Origin: an uncultured Oscillospiraceae bacterium
Lineage (GTDB): Bacteria; Bacillota; Clostridia; Oscillospirales; Oscillospiraceae
Direction: 5' to 3'
Length of the DNA: 36,498 nucleotides
NCBI GenBank assembly: GCA_947631595.1
Contig: CANRLZ010000012.1
Coordinates: 1-36,498 of the forward strand
The translations under genes were made by a program, and so were the position numbers. Shown piece after piece: positions 1 through 6,249 of this stretch (the stretch's first letter is position 1; each line of letters begins with the position of its first letter). Under the pieces are notes generated by a model. It saw nothing but the letters and a program-made list of their open reading frames with translations, was not told the DNA's origin and searched no databases.

Positions 1-120
1 CACGACCCGTCCTGTCGCCAGGTGAACACCATCAAAGATACCAACCGATCGGACTTCACCGGCACACGGGACGAACTCCTGGCCCAGGGCTACACCCCCT
101 GCGGCGGCTGCAAGCCCTGA
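1..120 (+). CDS. C-terminal end of a protein with an Ada-like Cys-rich metal-binding tail (partial)
   Basis: The window opens inside this gene; 39 codons remain before the TGA at 118-120. The tail reads H-D-P-S-C followed about 30 residues later by G-Y-T-P-C-G-G-C-K-P. A single Cys, then a PCxxC pair next to the C-terminus after a G-Y-x-P lead, is the pattern of the small Ada-type zinc-binding domain found at the end of many Firmicutes secreted nucleases and ComEC-like or thermonuclease-like proteins. The main catalytic part lies outside the window, so the enzyme cannot be named. A strong terminator follows at once. Confidence 0.6.
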   Translation, partial: HDPSCRQVNTIKDTNRSDFTGTRDELLAQGYTPCGGCKP

Positions 121-128
121 GACCACAG

Positions 129-168
129 ACCCCGCCTGGAACCCGGTGCGCCAGGCGGGGCCTTTTTT
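129..168 (+). terminator. Intrinsic terminator of the first gene
   Basis: A perfect 10-bp stem, CCCCGCCTGG (130-139) with CCAGGCGGGG (151-160), encloses an 11-nt loop and is followed by CCTTTTTT. It starts 10 bases after the stop codon, so it is a textbook rho-independent terminator. Confidence 0.9.
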
Positions 169-179
169 GTGGATGCGGC

Positions 180-217
180 AAAAGGGGCGGCGTCCCCACC
201 GGAACACCGCCCCTTTT
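180..217. terminator. Second hairpin, terminator-like, both directions
   Basis: AAAAGGGGCGG (180-190) pairs perfectly with CCGCCCCTTTT (207-217) around a 16-nt loop. The A/T ends are inside the stem, so it could act on either strand. It lies only 12 bases after the first terminator. The remaining stretch to 310 shows no gene that can be supported. Confidence 0.5.
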
Positions 218-310
218 CGAGCCGTCGCGACCGCTTCATTTTTCCACGGCATCGGAAACCCCGCCCCTGCGATCATAAACAGCCATCCCATTCTTCGTAT
301 CCGAGCGCAG

Positions 311-347
311 AGAAGGAGAGGGCAGTCGATGACTGCCCTCTCCTTCT
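311..347. terminator. 17-bp inverted repeat, probable bidirectional terminator of ssrA
   Basis: AGAAGGAGAGGGCAGTC (311-327) and its exact reverse complement (331-347) are separated by three bases. On the minus strand it lies 54 nt downstream of the tmRNA 3' end; on the plus strand it ends TTCTTTC. The T-tracts are short on both sides, so termination is probable but not certain. Confidence 0.55.
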
Positions 348-400
348 TTCACAAGCGCGAGCATGCTTTCAATGAAGCCAAGTTCAACGCTTCGTGACTT

Positions 401-750
401 TGGTGGAGCCGAGGGGAGTTGAACCCCTGTCCGAAAACGCTTTGACGGGAACTTCTCCGGGCGCAGACGGTTATTTGAATTCCCTCACCCAGGCGTGAGC
501 CGTCACACTCGAGGGATCGGTAGAGTCATGATTCATGGTGCGCTCAACTCTTTGCGCACGCACGGACGCCACTAAGATGACACCCTTGCCGGCCCGTGGC
601 CCCTCCGGCGCGGATGGCTGCGGCTCTTAGGCGGCAGCGAGAACTACGTTGTCGTTGTTCTTTAATTTATAAGTTGCCCATTTTAAGGATGATAGGCGCA
701 TCCGCCCGCTATTCCCGCCTCCACGTCCCCGTCGAAACCGGTACGGCCCC
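401..750 (-). ncRNA. ssrA: Transfer-messenger RNA (tmRNA)
   Basis: tmRNA rescues ribosomes stalled on broken mRNA and tags the nascent peptide for proteolysis. On the minus strand the 5' end is GGGGCCGTACCGGTTTCGAC (750 down to 731), with the conserved GGTTTCGAC, and the 3' end is GGCTCCACCA with an encoded CCA at 401-403. GGGGCCG and CGGCTCC form a 7-bp acceptor stem with one G-U pair. The T arm carries GGTTCAACTCC. The tag frame ends N-N-D-N-V-V-L-A-A-A and stops at TAA (627-629). The resume codon is probably at 657-662 but is not fixed by eye. A tag ending in three alanines is slightly unusual; ALAA is more common. The tmRNA shares its neighbourhood with smpB, its protein partner, with one cyclophilin gene between them. 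Confidence 0.95.
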
Positions 751-787
751 ATGTGAGAGCGGCGCGCCGCCCTCTCGGGATAGGCTG

Positions 788-816
788 AGGATAGCAACGT
801 AGTTCTTCGTTTACAC
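788..816 (-). promoter_or_regulatory. Possible ssrA promoter (extended -10)
   Basis: On the minus strand TGC-TATCCT (796-788) forms an extended -10. Seventeen bases upstream is GTGTAA (816-811), a weak -35 that overlaps the cyclophilin stop codon. Start of transcription would be near 780, about 30 nt before the mature tmRNA 5' end, leaving a leader for RNase P to remove. The GC-rich palindrome at 755-776 lies in this leader. Readthrough from the cyclophilin gene is the alternative. Confidence 0.35.
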
Positions 817-1332
817 CTTCTCCGGGGCGGGGTAGTCCTCCCCGTGGGTGTCGATGGTGATGGTCTGGATGCGCTGGGGGGTCTTGGGCTTGTCGTTGAA
901 ATCGGTGGGGACGGCGACGATGGCGTCGGCGGTCTCCATGCCCTCCGTCACCCGGCCAAAGGCGGCGTACTGGCCGTCCAGATGGGGCGCTTTCTCCACC
1001 ATGATGAAGAACTGGCTCCCGGCGGAGTTGGGGGACATGGCCCGTGCCATGGAGAGAACGCCCCGGTCGTGGACGAGGTCATTTTGGGCAAAGCCGTTGG
1101 CGGAGAACTCCCCCCGGATGGAATACCCCGGGCCGCCGGTGCCGGTGCCGTGGGGACAGCCGCCCTGGATCATAAAGCCGGGGATGACCCGGTGGAAGGT
1201 CAGGCCGTCATAGAACCCGGCCCGGGCCAGGGCGATGAAGTTGCGCACGGAGTTGGGCGCCTTGTCAGGGTAGAGTTCCCCGGACATGACCTTGCCGTCT
1301 TCCATGGTGATGGTAAAGGTGGGGTTTGCCAT
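811..1332 (-). CDS. Peptidyl-prolyl cis-trans isomerase, cyclophilin type
   Basis: Catalyses cis-trans isomerisation of proline bonds, assisting protein folding. The 173-aa protein is a single cyclophilin domain. Visible marks are F-H-R-V-I-P-G-F-M-I-Q-G-G (catalytic Arg and the FxMQGG-like strand), G-x-L-S-M-A-R, N-S-A-G-S-Q-F-F-I and a late L-D-x-x-Y-A-A-F-G-R-V. No signal peptide is seen, so it is likely cytoplasmic. The start chosen is ATG at 1332, eight bases after AAAGGAG; a GTG three codons upstream overlaps that site and is unlikely. It lies 13 nt after smpB and just before the tmRNA, so it probably shares the smpB transcript. The acidic C-terminal residues G-E-D-Y-P-A-P-E-K-V extend slightly past the fold. 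Confidence 0.93.
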   Translation of the reverse strand: MANPTFTITMEDGKVMSGELYPDKAPNSVRNFIALARAGFYDGLTFHRVIPGFMIQGGCPHGTGTGGPGYSIRGEFSANGFAQNDLVHDRGVLSMARAMSPNSAGSQFFIMVEKAPHLDGQYAAFGRVTEGMETADAIVAVPTDFNDKPKTPQRIQTITIDTHGEDYPAPEKV

Positions 1333-1345
1333 AGTCAACACTCCT

Positions 1346-1816
1346 TTATCTGCTTCTCTCTTTCATCCGCCGGTCCATCTCCCGCTTGGCGTCTTTCCGG
1401 GCGGCGGCCTCCCGCTTGTCGTAGAGCTTCTTGCCCTTGGCAAGGCCGATCTCCACCTTCACCCGAGGGCCGGAGAAGTAGACGGACAGGGGGATGATGG
1501 CGTAGCCCTCCTGCTGGGTCTTGGCGCCCAGCCGGGCGATTTCCCGCTTGTGCATGAGCAGCTTCCGCGGCCGCCGGGGTTCCTTGTTGAAGATGTTGCC
1601 CTTCTCGTAAGGGGAGATGTGCGCGCCCAGGAGGGTGAGCTGACCGTCCTTCACCAGGCAGAAGGAGTCCTTCAGGTTCACGTTGCCCAGGCGGATGGAC
1701 TTGACCTCGGTGCCCGCCAGGGCCACCCCGGCCTCAAAGGTGTCCTCGATGAAATAGTCGTGGTACGCCTTGGGGTTCTTGGCCACCACCCGCTTGCCGG
1801 CCTTGGCCTGGGCCAT
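1346..1816 (-). CDS. smpB: SsrA-binding protein SmpB
   Basis: SmpB binds tmRNA and carries it into the A site of stalled ribosomes. The 156-aa length is normal. Recognisable parts are the opening K-N-P-K-A-Y-H-D-Y-F-I, the beta-barrel stretch G-T-E-V-K-S-I-R-L-G-N-V-N-L-K-D-S-F, H-I-S-P-Y-E-K-G-N and R-x-R-K-L-L-M-H-K-R-E-I near residue 90. The basic tail, G-K-K-L-Y-D-K-R onward, reads the empty mRNA channel. GGAGGTGA lies six bases before the ATG. The tmRNA gene sits 600 bp downstream on the same strand, separated only by the cyclophilin gene, so the two partners form a trans-translation cluster. No rnr gene is adjacent. Confidence 0.97.
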   Translation of the reverse strand: MAQAKAGKRVVAKNPKAYHDYFIEDTFEAGVALAGTEVKSIRLGNVNLKDSFCLVKDGQLTLLGAHISPYEKGNIFNKEPRRPRKLLMHKREIARLGAKTQQEGYAIIPLSVYFSGPRVKVEIGLAKGKKLYDKREAAARKDAKREMDRRMKERSR

Positions 1817-1853
1817 AGACGCTCACCTCCTCGCCGCTGGGTTCGCACCTATT

Positions 1854-1872
1854 AGTATAGCATATCTGTCAA
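1854..1872 (-). promoter_or_regulatory. Probable smpB promoter
   Basis: On the minus strand TGC-TATACT (1862-1854) is an extended -10 located 38 nt before the smpB start codon. A TTGACA (1872-1867) is present but only seven bases upstream of the TATACT, too close to serve it as a -35, so the call rests on the extended -10. Confidence 0.5.
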
Positions 1873-1907
1873 GGGTGCTTTTCGGCGAAACCGGGCGGCG
1901 GTCTGGG

Positions 1908-4208
1908 TCACCCGGCCACCACCAGCCGGACCTTGCCGCCCTCCTGGGGAGCGCGATCCACGTAGACGGTGAGACGGTTGGAGTAGGCCAGGGCGGCGTC
2001 CAGGGAGGGGAACCAGGTCTCGGCCACGGCGTTATAGCAGCAGTGATCCAGATCGCCGGACAGGGGGTAGACCACGCCGTCCACCGTGGCGGATCTGTCG
2101 GTGAAGTCGATCCGGGGCACGCCCTCGTGGGCCTGGAGCGCCACAGTGGACAGCGGCTGCCGGGCGGCGCCCTCCAGCGGAGCGGCCACGCCCAGAAACG
2201 CGCCGTCCAGCCGGTCGAAGCTGCTGCCGGTGGTGAACTTCACGCTGCCGGCGCCGTTGGTGACGGTGACGGTGGGGTTGGTGTAGTAGAAGTCGTCGGC
2301 GGAGCCGGAGGCGGCAGTGAAGGAGATGAGGCCGTAGGTGTAGCACTCGCCGGTGACGTCGTCCAGCACCAGGCAGTCCACCACCCCGGCGCTGTCGGTG
2401 TGGTAGTAGGTGATCTTCCTGGCGGGGACGGTTCCGACGGTGACATCCTCACGCGCCACCCGCGTCAACGGCCCGGAGGCAGCCCGGTCGTAGACCGCCG
2501 CCAGGGGAGAGACGGAGAGGGCGCCCAGGGCGCCTTTCGCTACGTCCCAGTTTCCAGGGGCGGAGGAGGAGCGGGCCTGCGCCAGGTCCAGCGTTCCGAT
2601 CTGGGAGGCGGAGACGGTGTAGAGCTTGCCGGGCGCCTGCCCGGCCAGCTCGGCGGTGCTGCGGACCTTGCCGGAGAGGACCACGCCGGCGGGGAGGGTG
2701 ACCTGGGCGGTGAAGGTGTCCCGGCCCAGGCGGTCAGGCTCGCCCTTGGTGATGACGGCGGTGCCCAGCCCCTTTCCGGAGGCCAGGGAGGGGGAGACCA
2801 CCCCGGCCACCTCGTAGTCGGCGGTGAGCAGAAGGGTCATGGCGTCGCCCAGGTGAAAGCTGGTGAGGTCGCCCAGGGCGCAGTCCAGCACGGGAAAGGC
2901 GTGGCCCATGAGGGTGACGGAGTTGGGGCTTACCGGGCTGGGGTCGGCGTTCTCGTAGACCCCGGTGAGCTTCAGATCGGTGATGTTCAGCACCCCGGCC
3001 TGGGGATCGTACACTCCCACGTCATAGGGCCGCGCGGCGCTCAGCGCGGCGGGCAGGCCGTTGCGGTACACCTGGACGTTTGCCCCGTCCAGGAGGGCGT
3101 CAAAAGGGCCGCTGCCCTCCTTCGCCACGGCGGCCTCCACCGCCTCGCTCCGGCCCAGGAGGTAGACGGACACCAATGTGTCCGCCTTGTCATAGCAGAG
3201 GACGGCGCTGGCGCCGTAGGCGATCTCCTTATACACATCGCCGTAGCGCTCCTGCCCCTGGTCGCCTCGCCACAGGGGGGTGGCGGCGGGGATGAGGATC
3301 TGTTCATCCCCGTCGGTGACCACGTACCGGGCTTCGGCGGAGGTGATGCGCACGGCGCGGGTGGTATAGTCCTCGTCGACCTGGAGGGCCAGCAGGTCGC
3401 CCTCCTTGTCCAGCACCGGCTTGCACCGCTTGCCCCGGAGGTCGGGGTCCAGGTCGGAGCGGAAGGTGACAAAGCTGCCCTGGTCGGTCCGGGCGGCCCA
3501 GCCGCCGCCGGCGAGGGCCTTGCCTTTGACCTCCAGCACCAGCTGGGACTCTCCCACCGAGCCGCCCAGAACGGCCTCCAGGAACACCGCCTCGCTGTCC
3601 TTGGGCTGGGTGTAGAGGAGGTTTTCAAACAGCCGGGCGGCCTGGGCGCGGGTGAGGGCGCGGGCGCCGTCCAGCCCCTCCAGGCCGTCCAGCAGTCCGA
3701 TGCTCTCCGCCCGGAGCAGGTGCCCGGCGTACCAGGCGCCGCCGCTGCCGCCCACGTCCTGGTCGCTGTACCCCAGGCTGCGCATGAGGATGGTCACCGC
3801 CTCGCCGCCGGTGATGGGGGCGTCGGGGGCAAAGGAACCGTCGCCCTTGCCCTGGACCAGGGGGATGGAACCCTCCTCCCGCACCGCCGCGGCGGCGTTG
3901 ACGTACCCCAAGGCCCAGTGGGTGGCGGTGACGTCGGAGAAGATGACCCGGTTCCGGTAGAGCTGAGCCTCCTGCTCCCGGCCCAGGGCCACCAGGGCCA
4001 TCTTGCAGAATTCCGCACGGGTAAAGGCGCCCTGGGGGTCAAAGGTGCCGTCCGGCTTGCCGTTGACCACCCCAAGCTGCCGCAGGGTCTCCACGGCCTC
4101 GTTGAGCTGGGGGTCGGTCACGTCGGGAAACCCGGCGGCGGCGGGGGTGACCAGCAGCCCGGCCAACAGAGCCGCGCACGCCAGGGCGGCGGTGAATTTC
4201 TTTCCCAT
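1908..4208 (-). CDS. Secreted S-layer-homology (SLH) domain protein
   Basis: A 766-aa exported protein. Residues 1-25 form a signal peptide (K-K-F-T, a leucine-alanine core, then A-A-A-G). Three SLH repeats follow at about 26-76, 89-155 and 160-200; the first two show F-x-D-V, G-x-x-x-G-x-x-D-G-x-F-x-P and T-R-A-E-F-type blocks. SLH domains bind pyruvylated secondary wall polymer and hold proteins at the cell surface. The remaining 560 residues are rich in short beta-type segments with a repeated D-x-x-G-x-L/V pattern; no enzyme motif was recognised. The ATG at 4208 is preceded by AAAGGAG at nine bases. It starts 38 nt after the MacB-type permease gene and is very likely co-transcribed with that exporter. 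Whether it is the exporter's cargo or partner is not shown by the sequence. Confidence 0.85.
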   Translation of the reverse strand: MGKKFTAALACAALLAGLLVTPAAAGFPDVTDPQLNEAVETLRQLGVVNGKPDGTFDPQGAFTRAEFCKMALVALGREQEAQLYRNRVIFSDVTATHWALGYVNAAAAVREEGSIPLVQGKGDGSFAPDAPITGGEAVTILMRSLGYSDQDVGGSGGAWYAGHLLRAESIGLLDGLEGLDGARALTRAQAARLFENLLYTQPKDSEAVFLEAVLGGSVGESQLVLEVKGKALAGGGWAARTDQGSFVTFRSDLDPDLRGKRCKPVLDKEGDLLALQVDEDYTTRAVRITSAEARYVVTDGDEQILIPAATPLWRGDQGQERYGDVYKEIAYGASAVLCYDKADTLVSVYLLGRSEAVEAAVAKEGSGPFDALLDGANVQVYRNGLPAALSAARPYDVGVYDPQAGVLNITDLKLTGVYENADPSPVSPNSVTLMGHAFPVLDCALGDLTSFHLGDAMTLLLTADYEVAGVVSPSLASGKGLGTAVITKGEPDRLGRDTFTAQVTLPAGVVLSGKVRSTAELAGQAPGKLYTVSASQIGTLDLAQARSSSAPGNWDVAKGALGALSVSPLAAVYDRAASGPLTRVAREDVTVGTVPARKITYYHTDSAGVVDCLVLDDVTGECYTYGLISFTAASGSADDFYYTNPTVTVTNGAGSVKFTTGSSFDRLDGAFLGVAAPLEGAARQPLSTVALQAHEGVPRIDFTDRSATVDGVVYPLSGDLDHCCYNAVAETWFPSLDAALAYSNRLTVYVDRAPQEGGKVRLVVAG

Positions 4209-4246
4209 GGAGGACCACTCCTTTTTGTAAACTTCCAAAGACGTCT

Positions 4247-5545
4247 TTATTCCGCCCGCAGCGCCTCCACCGGCTGGAGGGTGCTCGCCTTGATGGCGGG
4301 GTAGAGGCCGAAGATCACCCCCAGGGCTACGGAGAGGAAGAAAGCGCCCACTGTGATGCCCATCCCCGGCATGATGACCACGCCGAAAGAGGCCTTGGTG
4401 AGGATGGCGGTGGCCACGTATCCCACGGCGATGCCCAGCAGCCCGCCGATGCCGCAGATCATCACGGCCTCGATGAGGAACTGGACGATGATGCTCCGGC
4501 GCTCGGCGCCGATGGCCTTGCGGATGCCGATCTCCCTGGTGCGCTCGGTGACGGTGACCAGCATGATATTCATGATGCCGATGCCGGCCACCACCAGGGA
4601 GATGGCGGCGATGATCCCCAAAAAGCGCTGCTGCAAGGCGTCCGCCTTGTCCAGGTCCTGGGAGTACCGGCTGGGGCTGTCCACGCTGTAAAACCCGCTG
4701 TCCTCGGGGATCGCCCCGGCCAGGAAGCCGTTGAGTTCCGTGATGACCTCGTTTACCGCGCTGGCGCTTCTGACCTTCACCAGGTATTCCTGGATGGGTT
4801 CGTTGTTGTTGAAATACCGGGTCATGGAGCTGGGCAGGAGCAAGAGCTTGTCCATGTACTTCAGCGAGTCGATCACCCCTTGGGCGTCCTCGCTGGTGCC
4901 CACCTTCACCCCGGCGGCCTTGCTCTGATAGACGCCCACCACCCGGAAGGGAAGGCCGTTGATGTTGATGGTCTTGTCGATGGGGTCGGCGAAGGAGAAG
5001 AGGAACTCCGCTGTGTCCGCCCCCAGGACGCACACCTGGGACATATTCTGGACCTCCAGGTAGTTGAACTCCCGCCCCCTGGCGAGCTTGTAGTCGCTGC
5101 ACAGTCCGAACTTGTCGTTGCCCAGGCGGATGGAGGGGTAGTGATCCTCGTTGGAGCCGCCTGCCCCGGCGTCCATGCCGGCCATTCCCATCCCTGGGCC
5201 GCCCCGGCTCAGGGTCTTGGCTCCGTAGGAGATGGTCAGGTCGTCGTAGACGTAGCCGTTGGGGGTGACGCCCACCACGTCGTCCAGCCCCAGACAGTAG
5301 TCGTAGAGCTGTTGGGCGGCGGAGTTGCTCCCGCCCGCGCCCCAGGAGTAGGCGGACACGCCCAGGACGTTGTCCCCCTGGCTGTCGTAGAGCGCCTTGA
5401 TGGCCAGGTTTTGGCCCTGGGCGTAGGTGACCAGGGCGATGACGGCGGCCAGGCCGATGACGATGCCCAGCATGGTGAGGAAGCTGCGCGCCTTTTTGGT
5501 GGTCAGGGACTTGAAGGCCATCTTCACCGCTTGCCCGATCTTCAC
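4247..5545 (-). CDS. MacB/FtsX-type ABC transporter permease
   Basis: A 432-aa membrane subunit of an export-type ABC transporter that works by mechanotransmission. The layout is typical: one membrane helix near residues 19-43 (S-F-L-T-M-L-G-I-V-I-G), a large extracytoplasmic domain of about 250 residues, and three C-terminal helices in the FtsX domain. That domain holds the E-R-T-R-E-I-G-I-R-K-A-I-G-A coupling block and the ending I-x-P-V-E-A-L-R-A-E. The start is GTG at 5545, seven bases after AGGAGG, and overlaps the ATPase stop codon as GTGA. The extracytoplasmic part has a Gly/Met-rich stretch (G-G-P-G-M-G-M-A-G-M). Substrate unknown; family members export peptides, antibiotics or proteins, or sense envelope stress. 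Confidence 0.92.
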   Translation of the reverse strand: MKIGQAVKMAFKSLTTKKARSFLTMLGIVIGLAAVIALVTYAQGQNLAIKALYDSQGDNVLGVSAYSWGAGGSNSAAQQLYDYCLGLDDVVGVTPNGYVYDDLTISYGAKTLSRGGPGMGMAGMDAGAGGSNEDHYPSIRLGNDKFGLCSDYKLARGREFNYLEVQNMSQVCVLGADTAEFLFSFADPIDKTININGLPFRVVGVYQSKAAGVKVGTSEDAQGVIDSLKYMDKLLLLPSSMTRYFNNNEPIQEYLVKVRSASAVNEVITELNGFLAGAIPEDSGFYSVDSPSRYSQDLDKADALQQRFLGIIAAISLVVAGIGIMNIMLVTVTERTREIGIRKAIGAERRSIIVQFLIEAVMICGIGGLLGIAVGYVATAILTKASFGVVIMPGMGITVGAFFLSVALGVIFGLYPAIKASTLQPVEALRAE

Positions 5546-6237
5546 GCGAAGACCTCCTCTCGCCTGCCGTTGGCCACGACCTCCCCGTCGGCCAGGCGGA
5601 TGATCCGGTCGGCGGTGGCGGCGATGGAGTTGTCGTGGGTGATGAGGATGACGGTGGCGCCGTCCCGGTGGAGGGAGTGGAGGAGTTCCAGCACGTGGAG
5701 ACCGGTCTTGGAATCCAGCGCGCCGGTGGGCTCGTCGGCCATGAGGATGGAGGGGTGGGTGGCGATGGCCCGGGCGATGGCCACCCGCTGCTGCTGGCCG
5801 CCGGACATCTCCCCGGGGCGGTGGTGCTGGCGCTCCAGCATCCCCACGCGCGCCAACGCCTCCTCCGTCCGCGCCCGGCGCAACTCCGCGCCCATGCCCT
5901 GGTAGATCAGGGGCAGCTCCACGTTCTCCCGGGCGTCCAGCACGGGGATGAGGTTGTAGCCCTGGAAGATGAAGCCGATGCGCCGGTTGCGGATGTGCGC
6001 GAGCTGCCGGTCGGTACATTCGGTGATCTCGGTGCCGTCCAGGCGGTAGTCTCCGTAGGTGGGGATATCCAGGCAGCCCAGGATGTTCATCAGCGTGGAC
6101 TTTCCCGAGCCGGACTGGCCGATGATGGAGACAAACTCCCCCTGGTCGATGTCCAGGCTGACTCCGTTCAGCGCCCGGACCTCGCTCTCTTTGCCCTCGT
6201 TGTAGATTTTGTAGACGTCCTCAATGTGGATGAGCAT
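5542..6237 (-). CDS. MacB/LolD-type ABC transporter ATP-binding protein
   Basis: The 231-aa nucleotide-binding subunit that powers the permease. All key motifs are intact: Walker A G-Q-S-G-S-G-K-S-T (40-48), Q-loop Q92, signature M-S-G-G-Q (144-148), Walker B I-L-M-A-D-E (164-169) with catalytic Glu169, D-loop G-A-L-D, and a switch His in T-H-D-N-S. The A-D-E-P-T-G-A-L-D form is typical of the MacB/LolD/FtsE class. It overlaps the permease by four bases and lies 12 nt after the adaptor gene, so the three are translated from one message. Confidence 0.95.
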   Translation of the reverse strand: MLIHIEDVYKIYNEGKESEVRALNGVSLDIDQGEFVSIIGQSGSGKSTLMNILGCLDIPTYGDYRLDGTEITECTDRQLAHIRNRRIGFIFQGYNLIPVLDARENVELPLIYQGMGAELRRARTEEALARVGMLERQHHRPGEMSGGQQQRVAIARAIATHPSILMADEPTGALDSKTGLHVLELLHSLHRDGATVILITHDNSIAATADRIIRLADGEVVANGRREEVFA

Positions 6238-6249
6238 ACTCTTCCTCTC

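Noticed and set aside
146-397. Small plus-strand gene upstream of ssrA
   Set aside because: It begins in the first terminator's tail and runs through two hairpins, with no ribosome site.
401-480. A tRNA gene
   Set aside because: The T arm and CCA end belong to the 3' end of tmRNA; there is no anticodon arm nearby.
1770-4304. Very long plus-strand open frame opposite the SLH gene
   Set aside because: Composition is Gly/Gln/Val/His-rich with no domain; it arises because the high-GC minus-strand gene leaves few stops opposite. The minus-strand reading has a signal peptide, SLH repeats and a ribosome site.
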